Assembly (NCBI RefSeq): GCF_003286085.1
Contig: NW_020825377.1
Coordinates: 1-64,000 of the forward strand
Source of the DNA: Drosophila persimilis
Taxonomy: Eukaryota; Arthropoda; Insecta; Diptera; Drosophilidae
DNA length: 64,000 nt
Direction of reading: 5' to 3'
The notes under the pieces were generated by a model. It did no database searches. It saw only the letters and a list, made by a program, of their open reading frames with translations, and was not told where the DNA came from. Position numbers and translations under genes: made by a program. Below are positions 39,257 to 51,080 of the stretch, in pieces. The stretch's first letter is position 1. The number at the start of each line of letters is the position of its first letter.

Positions 39257-40363
39257 TATACCCGATACTCAAAATGAGTATTGGGGTATATTAGATTTGT
39301 GGTAAAAGTGGATGTGTGTAACGTCCAGAAGGAATCGTTTCCGACCCTATAAAGTATATATATTCTTGATCAGCATCAATAGCCGAGTCGATTGAGCCCT
39401 GTCTGTCTGTCCGTCCGTCCGTCTGTCCGTCTGTCCGTCCCCTTCAGCGCCTAATGCTCAAAGACTATAAGAGCTAGAGCAACGATGTTTTGGATCCAGA
39501 CTTCTGTGATATGTCACTGCTCCAAAAATATTTCAAAACTTTGCCCCGCCCACTTCCGCCCCCACAAAGGGCGAAAATCTGTGGCATCCACAATTTCGAC
39601 GATACGAGAAAACTAAAAACGCAGAATCGTAGAAGATGACTATATCTTCTAGAGTGCAAAATCTGAACCAGATCGTATAATTATTACAGCCAGAATCACG
39701 AAAACAATTTCACTCTTTCTCGCTCTGTCTCACTCTAACACACAGGTTTCATGGTCGGTTTTGCCAATTGCAAAATATGAGTTCAAGGATCTCAGAACCT
39801 ATAAAAGCCAGAGCAACCAAATTTGGTATCCACACTCCTGTGATATCGGACCTTGACCGTTTCCTGTCCAAATTTCGCCACACCCCCTTCCGCCCCCGCA
39901 AAGGACGAAAATCTGAGGCAACCACAAATCTCAGAGACTATTAAGGCTAGAGTAACCAAATTTGGTGCACACACTCCTTTAAGATGTCACTATAAAACGT
40001 ATATCTCAGAATTTCGCCCCACCCCCATCCGCCCCCACAAAGGACGAAAATCTGTTGCATCCACAATATTGCAGATTTGAGAAAACTAAAAACGCAGAAT
40101 CATAGATAATGACCATATCTATTAGATTGCTGAATCTGGATCAGATCAGACCATTTTTTTAGCCAAAAGGAACAAATCAATTTGCAGTGGCTACGCAGCG
40201 CCCGACGTCACGCTCAGACTGATTTTCTGTCTCTCTCGCACGCACTCTTTGTCGTGTCGTTAAATATTAGCGGCGTCTGCCGGAGGAGAGCCATACTGAC
40301 TTAGTATCGGGTATAACCTTAGAGTTGCGGTGTCCGCAGCAACTCACAACGTTCCCCCTCGTT
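39257..40363 (+). mobile_element. DINE-1 copy H, inserted in element X RT
   Basis: Full-length forward copy. The RT reading frame resumes in phase on both sides if the element is removed, with no duplicated target, as expected for Helitron-type insertion between T residues. Confidence 0.9.
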
Positions 40364-41195
40364 TTAGGTTGTGTTTCCTACATATCTCAAAAATATCTGT
40401 TAAGTTTTTAAGCATATGTTTTTCGGAACAACCCATGACTATTAGATCGTCCATATACAGGAAGGCTTGCGAAGCTTCAAGTCCAGAGAATGCTATAGTC
40501 ATCATTCTTTGAAATGAATTCGGCGCTATTTTTAAACCAAATGGTAGTCGCGTGAAGCGATATGAGCCATTGCTCGTGGAAAAAGACGTTATATTTCGCG
40601 AACTTTCTTCTAGTTCGATTTGATGAAAACCTGACATTAAGTCAAGGCATGAGAAATACTTTGCTCTACCTAGTTGATCCAAAATGTCATCAATTCTAGG
40701 TAGTGGAAATTTGTCGGCCAGGAGTTTTTTGTTTATTTGACGATAGTCAACTACCAATCGCCATTTCTTTTGTTCTGAACCCGGAAGGGCTTTCTTTGGG
40801 ACAAGTAGAAGTGGGCTGTTGTATTCTGATACGGATGGTTCGACAATATTGTCGTTGATTAATTTTCCTACTTGTTTTTTAATTTCCTCAACTTGGCTAT
40901 GCGGACTTCGATAGTTCTTTATATATATAGGTTCGTCATCCCTCTATCTCAATTTCTGTTTATAAAAATTATTTGTTGTGATTGATTCGGTTTCAAGCCC
41001 GAATACGACACTAAAATTTGTACATAGTTTAGTTAATTGCTTCTTGAATTGTACTGGGAAATGTTTGCTTAATTCAGCTATGACAGTTTTTTCTCGGATT
41101 TTTTGAGTTGTTTGAATTACCTTGTAATTCGAAAGTGGTTCATATTGTATGTTATTTATATGTACTAATTGGTTGGTACTGGTTGTATTCAGCAA
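40364..41195 (-). pseudogene. Element X reverse transcriptase (palm and fingers)
   Basis: Motifs MVVDYRQINKKLLADKFPLPRI, LDLMSGFHQIELE, PFGLKIAPNSFQRMM and catalytic FLYMDDLIV lie in 40757-40364. The fingers and the link to protease (40944-41195, ending FGLETESITT) are in other frames. At least one frameshift lies around 40760-40940. Confidence 0.85.
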
Positions 41196-41593
41196 TCGGA
41201 CAAATGTATTATTGGACTGTATGTTATTGGAACATAAATTTTAATTTTTATATTATTTGCTCGTATTATTAACCAATCCTCTGCAGGTTTTAAGTCTATT
41301 AGGCAGTTTAATTCTTTTATGAAATCAATGCCTATTATTCCATCACACGGAATTGCAAAATTTTGATTAACTAAATGGAAATTGTGTGGAATTATGTACT
41401 TATCCGTCTGTAGCTCTATTAGGGCAAGGCCTTGGGATGTTATTATACCTTCCCCTATTCCTTGAATATCTATTTTATTTTTTGTTTGAATGTCGTTAAA
41501 GACATCTGAATTTTCTTTTAATAATGATATATTGGCACCGGTATCTATAAGGAATGTAAGTTGTTTTCCTGTTTTAGAATTGAGGAATGCCAC
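41189..41593 (-). pseudogene. Element X aspartic protease
   Basis: LTFLIDTGANISLLK is the DTG active site. Flap and second hydrophobic-hydrophobic-Gly motifs (GIIGIDFIKELNC) follow. The ORF starts near the gag end and overlaps the next segment slightly, suggesting a gag-pol frameshift plus decay. Confidence 0.82.
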
Positions 41594-41637
41594 GAATATA
41601 TTGAGATTGAGGTTGATTGTGTGAACCGCTGGATTTT

Positions 41638-42132
41638 TTAATTTAGTGTATCTAAAGGATCTTGGGAGTTTCCCGAAGCTGTCTGTGTAACACGAACATT
41701 GTTCTGTCGTGTGTTTCCATTGCTATTGTATCTTTGGTTGTTATAGGTTCCACCGTTATTACGGTTATATCCCCTATAGCCAACACGACCTCTATTGTTA
41801 TTATAACTATTGTTGTAAATATGGTTGTGGTTGTAACCACGACCATTTCCTCCACCGCGATAGTTACCTCGAAAGTTACTACCGCGGTAGACTTGTCCTT
41901 GTCTGGTGTACAATATTGAACTTGCACTACCAGTCATCTCTGTACTACACTGTATATATTTTGCTACGGCATCATTCATTGTTGGGAATGTGCCTGCTTC
42001 TAGTATTGTTTTGAGTCTGCCGTGCTCGCAATTTTTAACCATTGTACTAATGGCCTCCTTGCAGCTGAACTTATCGGCGTGTTTCGCTGGCAAACCCTCA
42101 TCAATGTATGATGCTTCTAGAAGTTTTCGCAT
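41638..42132 (-). pseudogene. Element X gag, C-terminal part
   Basis: A capsid-like helical part (NCEHGRLKTILEAGTFPTMNDA) is followed by an Arg/Gly/Asn/Tyr-rich nucleocapsid-like tail (GNYRGGGNGRGYNH). No CCHC knuckle is seen, as in the 412 group. The N-terminal gag is damaged or lost. Confidence 0.75.
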
Positions 42133-42914
42133 ATCATCAATCTCTGTTGTGAATTGGGCTGCTGTTTTGCCTTTTTGGGGTTCACAGATCCTCCCATTTG
42201 CATGGGATTAGCTTGTTGGTTTTTCGGCAAATTCGTTTCGGAATTCCCAAATATCCTTATTCACAGAGGGTCGCCTTACGGCTTTCCCCTACTGTATTGG
42301 CTTTTTTCATATTACAATCGCACAACTCTCGATTGTAACCGTTCTCAGTATCTTTCAATACCAATGACCATGAGGTTCCCCGTTCTTTCAACGGGCTTAC
42401 CCCAAACTTGTTTGTTTTTTTCAAACATTCTTAGCAAATTTTTCAGTTTTTTCAAACACCTTGATTTGTTTATTTCAAACATTCTCTCAAAAATTGGTTT
42501 CTACAATGTTGGGGTTTTTATTTTTATTTATTTTTTTTTTTTTTATTATTATTTGCTATTCATTTATTCTTTTCAATAATAAAAAAAATTACTAAAAAAT
42601 CTTTTTTTTTCTCATGGACACACATATCTATATACCCTTCCTTTTTTTTTTTTACTCTTTAAAATTTTATCAATATAAAATTTTTTTTTTTTTTATATAT
42701 ATTTGATCAAAATGAAGGAAGAAAAAAAATGTTAAGGGACATGTGATCGATTTACAGGTTTTTCATTATATAATTCAATATCGATCACATGGTTTTAGTA
42801 ATAGCCTAACAGAGGTTAGTATTTTCAAGTTGCACTTTAAGGGTGCTTCAACTCGAGATAGAATATTATAATTATTGGCAATATGAGGCATGGCATTTCT
42901 GCAGCTCAATTGCG
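42133..42914 (-). other. Element X, low-complexity remainder of gag/leader
   Basis: No intact ORF. Several long T runs (plus strand, ~42525-42700) and an AT-rich tract occupy the position where gag's N-terminal half would be expected. It may be a deletion plus homopolymer expansion. Confidence 0.45.
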
Positions 42915-43247
42915 TTACTTCGCACCAGTGCGAAGTTGTTTATTGATTTCCTTGATGCGCTCTTGGCAGCGTTGTCGGTCCTCTTCATTTGTATATGTTT
43001 TTTCCAGGTCCCGCTCCAGACGTCGTTGTTGAAGCAGCCGTTTGATCCGGCCGCCCCTCTTTGTTTTCTTCCTTGGGCGTTTTTCTTGTCGTGCCCTGTA
43101 CTCAGCTATTGTGAGTGGGCGTGGTCCATCGTTTGGATACACTTCTAATGCCTCTTGTAGGCTGAGTGCGTCCCTTTGCTCGGTAGGAGCAGCGTCGGCG
43201 AAGTCTGGTGCATTTTCTGCTGCTGGAGTGGTTGTGTTACTGTCCAT
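42915..43247 (-). CDS. Small leader ORF of element X (412/blood-type)
   Basis: This 110-residue ORF with ATG contains ALEVYPNDGPRPLTIAEYRARQEKRPRKK followed by a basic coiled-coil region. An ORF with the same EALEVYP...GPRPLTIAEYRAR pattern is found before gag in 412/blood/Stalker elements, as I recall. It is unbroken. Function is not established. Confidence 0.65.
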   Translation of the reverse strand: MDSNTTTPAAENAPDFADAAPTEQRDALSLQEALEVYPNDGPRPLTIAEYRARQEKRPRKKTKRGGRIKRLLQQRRLERDLEKTYTNEEDRQRCQERIKEINKQLRTGAK

Positions 43248-43529
43248 CGACGGTGCAAGGGGCGGTCCTATGCCACTCGCAATTATATTATTGGTCCTTG
43301 CTGGGTCTGGTGGGCCGGTGCTGGTCTTCGCACAGGTTTTTATATTGCGTGTACGCTCTTTGTAGCGCGGGCTGTTATATCTCCTTGGGTATTATATATT
43401 CCTGGCCGCATTGTAGCCGCCAAATTTAAGGGTATAAATTATAATGCAACATGGGTTTGTGCGTAATATCGTCGGCAGTCGTGCATGGGTCTGGCGAAAC
43501 GGCTGGTTTGGCTTTCTGCTGGGTTTTTT

Positions 43530-44644
43530 TATACCCTATACTCAAAATGAGTATTGGGGTATATTAGATTTGTGGTGAAAGTGGATGTGTGTAACGTCCA
43601 GAAGGAATCGTTTCCGACCCTATAAAGTATATATATTCTTGATCAGCATCAATAGCCGAGTCGATTGAGCCCTGTCTGTCTGTCCGTCCGTCCGTCTGTC
43701 CGTCTGTCCGTCTGTCCGTCCCCTTCAGCGCCTAATGCTCAAAGACTATAAGAGCTAGAGCAACGATGTTTTGGATCCAGACTTCTGTGATATGTCACTG
43801 CTCCAAAAATATTTCAAAACTTTGCCCCGCCCACTTCCGCCCCCACAAAGGGCGAAAATCTGTGGCATCCACAATTTCGACGATACGAGAAAACTAAAAA
43901 CGCAGAATCGTAGAAGATGACTATATCTTCTAGAGTGCAAAATCTGAACCAGATCGTATAATTATTACAGCCAGAATCACGAAAACAATTTCACTCTTTC
44001 TCGCTCTGTCTCACTCTAACACACAGGTTTCATGGTCAGTTTTGCCAATTGCAAAATATGAGTTCAAGGATCTCAGAACCTATAAAAGCCAGAGCAACCA
44101 AATTTGGTATCCACACTCCTGTGATATCGGACCTTGACCGTTTCATGTCCAAATTTCGCCACACGCCCTTCCGCCCCCGCAAAGGACGAAAATCTGAGGC
44201 AACCACAAATCTCAGAGACTATTAAGGCTAGAGTAACCAAATTTGGTACACACACTCCTTTAAGATGTCACTATAAAACGTATATCTCAGAATTTCGCCC
44301 CACCCCCATCCGCCCCCACAAAGGACGAAAATCTGTTGCATCCACAATATTGCAGATTTGAGAAAACTAAAAACGCAGAATCATAGATAATGACCATATC
44401 TATTAGATTGCTGAATCTGGATCAGATCAGATCATTTTTATAGCCAAAAGGAACAAATCAATTTGCAGTGGCTACGCAGCGCCCGACGTCACGCTCAGAC
44501 TGATTTTCTGTCTCTCTCGCACGCACTCTTTGTCGTGTCGTTAAATATTAGCGGCGTCTGCCGGAAGCGAGCCATACTGACTTAGTATCGGGTATAACCG
44601 TAGAGTTGCGGTGTCCGCAGCAACTCACAACGTTCCCCCTCGTT
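43530..44644 (+). mobile_element. DINE-1 copy I, inserted in element X leader
   Basis: Full forward copy (TATACCCTATACT... to CCCCCTCGTT) with hairpin and (GTCY)n tract, of the C/F/H subtype. The flanking leader (43248-43529 and 44645-44856) has no coding content that I can see. Confidence 0.88.
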
Positions 44645-44856
44645 TTTCTTGGCACTGGCACTGGGGACAACACTGTTTCAATAGTTTTTCCAATTTTCTT
44701 TTGACTTGGTCCGATTTTTTAAAACAAAATCACATAGTATTATATTTTTTTTTTTCGGCCATTCTTTGTCTTTCAAAATTTTCAACACTTTTTTTTGAAA
44801 AAAATTCTCTCTTTTTTTTTCTCAATCCTTAGATTGATCCATCGCGTAGGACATAT

Positions 44857-44877
44857 CGAATCCTGTCACGGTCGCCA
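44857..44877 (-). promoter_or_regulatory. Element X primer binding site, tRNA-Arg
   Basis: Minus-strand TGGCGACCGTGACAGGAT, directly after the 5' LTR, is complementary to the 3' end of Drosophila tRNA-Arg, as in 412 and mdg1. tRNA assignment from memory. Confidence 0.75.
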
Positions 44878-45354
44878 TGTAAGATGAAATGTTCAAATCC
44901 TTTTCGTTGGATCGTTGGGGCTCAACCCTCCGATCTGTTTTATTGTGATTTCTGTTCTGTCTTTTACAATTGTGGTTTGGGCTTTTGTAAGCCAAAAGCC
45001 GCGGAGCTGCGCTGCCAGTGACGCCGGCAGCGGAGCGGCAGAACTATGTGTTCTTATCTCTTATATGTTAATATGTATATGCTCAGCGCTGTTGGCAGCG
45101 AGAGCGCGAGGGAAGATATATGTGTGTATGCATGTATATTAGTGCCGTCAAGTCATGGGAACATGCTGACGCTGCACTTGGGTCGCTCGAGGCATTCTTG
45201 AGTGAATCGTAATACGATCACCCAGAATGTCTGGGACTTTATTGTTACGTAAACACTGAAACAAAGTGTTACAGTGTGTATTCTTTAAGTACCGTCGGTA
45301 CAGTGGGTATTCGAAATAATGAATACTTTACTTTACTTTAATATGAGCATACTA
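44878..45354 (-). repeat. Element X 5' LTR
   Basis: This 477-bp LTR is bounded TGT...ACA and matches 36348-36795 except for a ~29-bp segment and a few bases. Confidence 0.92.
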
Positions 45355-45358
45355 CAAT

Positions 45359-46441
45359 CTTCTTGAGACTCATTTTTCTGTGTTATTTCGACTATTTTTA
45401 GAAACGCCTCGTCGTATTCTACGGATGACGGAATTTTTCCAAAGTTGAGACTTTTGTCTTTGCATTTTCGGATGAAGCGGAACACGAAAACGAACACTCT
45501 TAGCAGTTTGAGGTGTGACGAGTATCCCTCGATTACATCCACTAAGTAATTTGGCTTGGCCGCGACGGTCAGTCCGACCGATTTCTTCCGACTTTCCATC
45601 TGTATCTCTTCTTCGGAAAGCTCGAAGTGTGGATTTCTGGGCCAGCTCTCTTCTTCAAACTTTAAGAACTCTGGTCCACCAAACCAGATCGACTGCACGA
45701 TTTCCTCTACGTCACAACCTCTCGAAACTATGTCTGCTGGGTTCTGTTTTGTTGGCACCTGCCGCCACGTAGCTTCACTTGACCACTCTTGAATCTCCGC
45801 TACTCGGTTCGCAACGAATGTTGACAACGACGAAGGGTGGGATCTGATCCAATGAAGAGTAACTTCTGAATCTGACCAGAATATCATTTTATCAATTGGA
45901 ACCTTGAGCAGTGATTTGATTCGGTGACAAAGGTCTGCTAGAAGGTGAGCGGCACATAACTCAAGCCTTGGGAGCGTTTTCGTCTTGAGTGGCGCTACTT
46001 TCGACTTTGCAGTCAACAAGGAGACCTTGAAACCTTCTGCAGTCTTTCTACGGATATAGACGCAGGCTCCATAAGCTCTCATGGATGCGTCGGCAAAGGC
46101 ATGTACTTGAATCGGTGACATGGGATCAGTATGCACAAATCGAGGTATGGTAATCTTCTCCAACTGACCCAAGGATTCTTTTAATAAGTTCCATGCTGTT
46201 TCCAAGTTCATTGGAATTGACTCATCCCAATCTAGCTTGTTGAGCCAAAGCTCCTGCAGTAGGATCTTTCCCTTAATTACTAAAGGACTTAACAAGCCAA
46301 GGGGGTCAAACAGCTTTGATGTCACCGATAAGATGTTCCGTTTTGTCGCTCGGAGACCCATAACTGATGTGTCAATTTGGAACTTAAAGACGTCTTCGTG
46401 TGGCAGCCAGATCCGAGATCCGAGTCCGAGATCGTTATCGG
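45359..46441 (-). pseudogene. BEL element 2 RNase H region
   Basis: FDPLGLLSPLVIKGKILLQELW and FADASMRAYGACVYI (RNase H), RLELCAAHLLADL, SDSEVTLHWI and NPADIVSRG are the conserved BEL blocks. The frame is open to the target site of element X, and reading resumes in phase at 36343. A frameshift near 46400 separates it from RT. Confidence 0.88.
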
Positions 46442-47161
46442 TTTAACTGTGCTCTCGGATGCGGTGACCTCAGGTGAGTTCGAAAACCATTAGTCAATTC
46501 AAACCCAGCGGTTTGAAGAACCTGAGCCACATCAGACTTAATTGTCTTTAACTCCTCTACGCAACCAGCACCAGTCAACATGTCATCGACATAGAAGTCG
46601 GAGTCGATAACTTCAGCAGCTTTAGGGAATGAGAGTTTTGCAGACTCACTCAACCTCTTCAAACACCGAATTGCCAAAAATGGGGGCTGGTCGGAGCTTG
46701 GTCGACGTGCTTTGAGGCCTCAACACACACTGATGTGGAATGAAATAATGTGGAGTTTTGGGGATTGTGTTGTCTGTGGTAGACATGTGACCCAAGGAGA
46801 GGTACTCTTCCATGAACTCCAAGTACATTTTCTGCAACTCGGGGTCACGAGACAATCTTTTTTCAAGGGATAAAAACCGCCGTTTAGCCACTTCAAAGGA
46901 GTTGCCTAAGATACTGGGATCTGATTTGAACGGCAGTCTTACTTCAAACCGACCTGAAGGCACGACCTGAGTAGTCCTTCTATAATGCTTTTCACATAAC
47001 TTGTGTTCAGGAGATAAAGACTTTTTAGAAGACGGCAATTCTTCCAGTGACCAAAACTTTTGTAATGTATTGTCGATGTGGATCACTGACTCTTCTCGAC
47101 AACTCAAACAATTCCTAGCTTCTTGGGTGGCAGTCACCTTTGGAGTGTATCTGCCCGACAC
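46435..47161 (-). pseudogene. BEL element 2 reverse transcriptase with internal deletion
   Basis: Upstream blocks (IDNTLQKFWSLEELP, GRFEVRLPFK, YFIPHQCVLR) run to TSTKLR and then jump straight to CLKRLSESAKL and the catalytic DFYVDDMLTG. The palm region around motif A, over 100 residues in related BEL elements, is missing. This RT cannot be active. Confidence 0.82.
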
Positions 47162-48822
47162 AATCCAGCCGAGAAGCGTTTTTTGCAGAGTTGGATAGTC
47201 AGGACCTTGGCGAATCTGACCAACAGATAGAAGTTCGAAAAATGTGTCTGATCAGGGTGATACCCCGAAATGGACCTTAGAATCCAGAAATCAACCGAAA
47301 ACTCACTACCAGTAATTCGCGACTTCACCACCGTGTGTATCTTTTTCTTGACTTGTGAATTGGATTCACCAATACCAAGCAAGTTGATACACGACTCCTC
47401 CCTACGGATCTGTAAGCGCTGTGCTAAGTCCTCAGTTATAAAATTGGTTTGAGACCCCGAGTCAAGCAGAGCTCGGGCCAAAACATGTTCACCATTATTT
47501 GTTCGGACGCTTACGATCGACGTAGCCAGAATAACTCTATCCATAGCTGTCGCATGGAGAGCATGCGAAGTGGAAGGTTGATTCTGATTGGGAGGAGGAG
47601 AAGAATTCTCTGGGGGTGATGGTAACGCTAGACTTTTATTCGCCACTGTGTACCTATGCAATAAGGTATGGTGTGAGCAGCCACACACTCGACACTTCTT
47701 AGCTTTGCATCGTACTACAGAGTGGCCTGGCTGCAGACAATTGATGCACAAGGATGCAGTTTTTGCGAATTCGAACCTTTGCATTACTGCTAGCCGACCA
47801 AATGGACTGCACTCTGTCAACAAATGGCCTTTCGCATTGCAGTAGCTGCATTGTTGATTTTTAGTATTCGCGGTGGAACACGCGAATGAGCTCCGATTAT
47901 GCTGCTTGCTTGGCACAGCTTTCTGCTCCTGCTTTGGTTTGTCCGAATTTTCGGCCGAAAGATGCTGATGTCTGCGATTAAGCAACCTTTCACAGTCCGT
48001 CCAAAGTGGCAGTTTGTCATAATCGAGCTGTTCTTCCCATTTCTCTTTGGTCACCGGATCGACTCTGCTCAAGACGAGATGAATAATCATCGCATTCGAG
48101 ATCTTTTTATCATCGCCTATCGACAACAACGAACCATATATGGATGAGGCGGTATCGATAAGGTTCCTTAAGGACGATGCTGATTGCTGGGTCATTTTGG
48201 GAAGATTAAATAGAGCATCAATGTGATTTTTAAAGATCAGACAATCATTATCGTAGACCCGTTTTAAGCTAGCCATTGCTTTCTCGTAGTTGGTCTCGGT
48301 TACTTGGAAAGCCCTAACTGTTCCCAACGCTTCACCGGAGAGACACGAAAGCAAATGGTTGAACTTTTCGATAATTGGAATGCTTTGGTCATTATGAACT
48401 AGAGTCTCAAATAAACCTATGAAGTTTTTAAAGTCCGAATAGTTGCCGCTGAACTGCGGCAGAGCTAACTTCGGAAGGCGAGCACGAGTTGGGCCACCAT
48501 AAGCTGGTACTGCCTGTATTGTCTCATCAGCTGTCTTTAATGCGCAAATGAGAGACATTAATTTTGCCTTTGTGACAATTGAGAGTTCTTCCAACTCGAC
48601 TCCAAATTCATCGTCAATGTCTATATCTTCAATCTTCTCTTGAAGTTCGCGTGCCGTGTCAATGCTACGCATCAGCGTTTCGAGTCTGCACTCGAGCTCC
48701 GTCAATACCAGCGGAATATCCCCCGCTTCTAAACGGTCCGCTAATAAACGAATGCCTTTGACACGGCAACTGCGCTTTTTCTTCAGCTCTTCAAGGACGA
48801 TATTGTTGGCTTTTGAGGTCAT
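47134..48822 (-). pseudogene. BEL element 2 gag and protease
   Basis: The ATG is at 48822. DUF1759-like gag includes LPKLALPQFSGNYSDFKNFI. Zinc knuckles are CSYCNAKGHLLTEC, CINCLQPGHSVVRC and CRVCGCSHH. The aspartic protease has RALLDSGSQTNFI. A frameshift near 47150-47190 breaks the join to RT. About 560 codons are open. Confidence 0.85.
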
Positions 48823-49891
48823 ATTGATTCTCAATACAAGCAACTGAAGGCGAAAGATCGTTTCTAATAATCGTATTTAATGCCGAGGCACTCAATGAAA
48901 TAATGGGTAATTGTACCCAAACGAGGTGAAAAACCAATATACCCGAAAAATTTAGGGTAGAGCGTCGCTTGGCTGGCGCGTACACGAAAACCACACAAGA
49001 ATACCAACGAACTGTACTGGTGACAAGCGAAAACGAAAAATTTCACCGCTGCAGTTCTGAAGAATTAATGTTGTGTATGCGTATGAACCGACAACGATCG
49101 ACGCTAAATTGATTTGCGAGGCACGACTTTGTCTTAATTGATAATTGGATCCTACTGAACCAAACGAATATACCCGACGAAAACAGGGTAGCGCGTCACT
49201 TGGTGTTTGGTTTGGATCAAGCGCGCCAAACAAAAGAACAACGATAAGCAACGGTGAAGAGTGAAAGCGAGACGAAAAAATTCACCGCTGCAGCTGCGTA
49301 TTGGTATGCGTGCTTGGCCAACGACCCAACTATACATATATTTGACACAACGAAAACGAGAAAGGGGAAAGGGGCGACAGCGATTGCAGTAAAAATGAGT
49401 TATGTATATGTGTAGTTATTGCGTCCAAGAGGGTTAGATGTACATATGTATTAATATATATGCTCAACTCTAACTACAGCATGCAATCTAGCTCTACTAT
49501 GTCATACGTATGTGCCAAGAATTGAAAGCGAGGTGCAATTGTTTCAGCACAAGACAATAATTGCGAGTTTTTTAATCTTTCGTCTTCACTCGAGCTTTCA
49601 ATTTTTTGCACAAATACCTCTTGGGAAGATAGGAAATTCCAGGTGCTGTACTCTCCTCTTGTATATGTAGCTGCAGACAGGGTATTGCACGACCGACGCG
49701 GTGATTTTTTTTTAGTTTGGTTTGTTTAGTTATTTGCACACACGTCGCGGTCACTTTGGCAATTTAGCTGCAGCACATATGCATGTACATGTATGTATGT
49801 ATGTACAATAGATTTTGGCTATTTATGTATCTTCACTGTGTCACTGTCACTTTTTGCCTTTCCACTTGAATTAATATATACGTTTAAATTG
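48823..49891 (-). other. BEL element 2 untranslated leader with diverged internal repeat
   Basis: No ORF. Two diverged modules, each holding AATATACCCGA...AGGGTAG and ending AATTTCACCGCTGCAG / AATTCACCGCTGCAG, lie at ~48936-49055 and ~49168-49293. They suggest a duplicated leader segment. Confidence 0.5.
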
Positions 49892-49912
49892 CGAGTCCAC
49901 CCGGGGGCGCCA
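49892..49912 (-). promoter_or_regulatory. BEL element 2 primer binding site, tRNA-Asn
   Basis: Minus-strand TGGCGCCCCCGGGTGGACTC is complementary to the 3' end of Drosophila tRNA-Asn, from remembered tRNA sequence. It lies directly after the 5' LTR. Confidence 0.65.
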
Positions 49913-50218
49913 TGAAATTTTAGAATAGTTTTTCTAAATAACAATACCGATTTTGGGTGACTGCAATTTTTTTATTTTAATACGACGAAAGAAAAGGGGT
50001 GCGTGCGTTCGAATTCAGGGGTTTTTCTCGACTTCTTTTCAATATATTCAAACAATTTCTTCTAAGCCTACCTTACCTACGGTGGCAAAGCGGGGCGAAT
50101 TCGCCAAGAGCGAGAGAACGAGCTTTTATTGCGCTCCCGCTTTGCCCTAGCCTAACTTACACTAGACTTCATGAAATACTATCCTAATAACAATTATTAA
50201 TATTCAAATGACGCTACA
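49913..50218 (-). repeat. BEL element 2, 5' LTR
   Basis: 306 bp, TGTAGCG... to ...TTTCA on the minus strand, followed by the primer site. It matches 34696-35004. Confidence 0.9.
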
Positions 50219-51080
50219 CCTACTTTCCGCTGGAGTTGTTGCTTGAGAAAAATACGAGATTGGATGAAATTTGTTATCATCCTGTTTTTGTAATAAAATT
50301 CCTCCAAACCCTTCGGCACTAGCGTCACAATGCAGTTCTGTTTCCTTAGTCGGACTATACAGGGCTAGAACTGGTGCTGAGGCCAGTCTCTCACAGAGAT
50401 AATTAAATATTGTTACACATTTGTCATCTAACTCAAATTTCCCTATAGTTTTTGTCAGAGCTTGCAATGGTTTGGCAACTTTCGAGTAACCCGGAATGAA
50501 TCTCCTGAAGTAAGAGAAGAGTCCTAAACATTTTTGCATATCTGCGGAATTAGTAGGTTTCGGAAGGTGCTTAATTGTCGTGATGTGATCATTATTTGGC
50601 TTAATTCCATCCTTGCTTAATGTGAATCCCAGAAATTCTATACTAGTGTAACAAAACAGACACTTGCTTAACTTGATTTCTAATCTATATTCTGCTAGGA
50701 GGCGTAATACTTTACTTAAGACAACAAAGTGTTCTTCTATAGTTTTTGTTCCGATTGCAATGTCATCCATGTATACAACTACATATCCTTGTTTTATTAA
50801 TGGGCCGAATATATTGTTTACAAATCGCTGAAAGACAGCTGATGCGTTTCGCAAACCGAATGGCATGCTAAGATATTCGTATTGTCCGTTTGGTGTCACA
50901 AAAGATGTAAATTGAATTGAATTCTCTGCCACCTTCACCTGGTGGAAACTACTTTTCAGATCCAGAAGGGAGAAATACTTATTACCTTCCATTCTCTCTA
51001 TGCAATCATTTATAAGTGGCAATGGGTACCCATCCCATCTTATTTAATTGTCTATAATCAACGCACAGCCCTTTCTCACC
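50219..51080 (-). pseudogene. Element Y reverse transcriptase
   Basis: LLDLKSSFHQVKVAE, MPFGLRNASAVFQRFVN and catalytic VVVYMDDIAIG are RT palm motifs. FLGFTLSKDGI and FSYFRRFIPGYSKVAKPL are the thumb. RNase H starts at CDASAEGFGGILLQKQ and is cut at TTPAES by BEL element 2. Frameshifts near 51030 and 51080 separate it from the upstream part. Confidence 0.85.

Larger units (their letters stand above)
36348..45354 (-). mobile_element. Gypsy-class (mdg1/412-like) element X, nested in BEL element 2
   Basis: LTRs at 44878-45354 (5' on this strand) and 36348-36795 (3') are bounded by TGT...ACA and a 4-bp target duplication ATCT (36344-36347, 45355-45358). The primer site matches tRNA-Arg, as in 412 and mdg1. 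Polymerase order is PR-RT-RH-IN. DINE-1 copies H (in RT) and I (in the leader) lie inside. The purine tract AAAAGGAGGGAGA (minus) is next to the 3' LTR. Confidence 0.92.
34696..50218 (-). mobile_element. BEL/Pao element 2, defective, containing Gypsy-class element X
   Basis: Nearly identical ~306-bp LTRs are at 49913-50218 (5' on this strand) and ~34696-35004 (3'). Internal order on the minus strand is primer site, leader, gag-protease, damaged RT, RNase H, integrase. An mdg1/412-like element interrupts the region after RNase H. Length without that insert is ~6.5 kb, normal for BEL. Flanks do not show a shared 5-bp duplication: left is Gypsy copy 2, right is element Y. One end is therefore rearranged. 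Confidence 0.88.

Noticed and set aside
41652-42211. Hydrophobic plus-strand ORFs with Val/Ile/Thr- or Cys/Tyr-rich stretches
   Set aside because: They are antisense of the Arg/Gly/Asn-rich gag tail of element X; the hydrophobic look follows from complementary codons.
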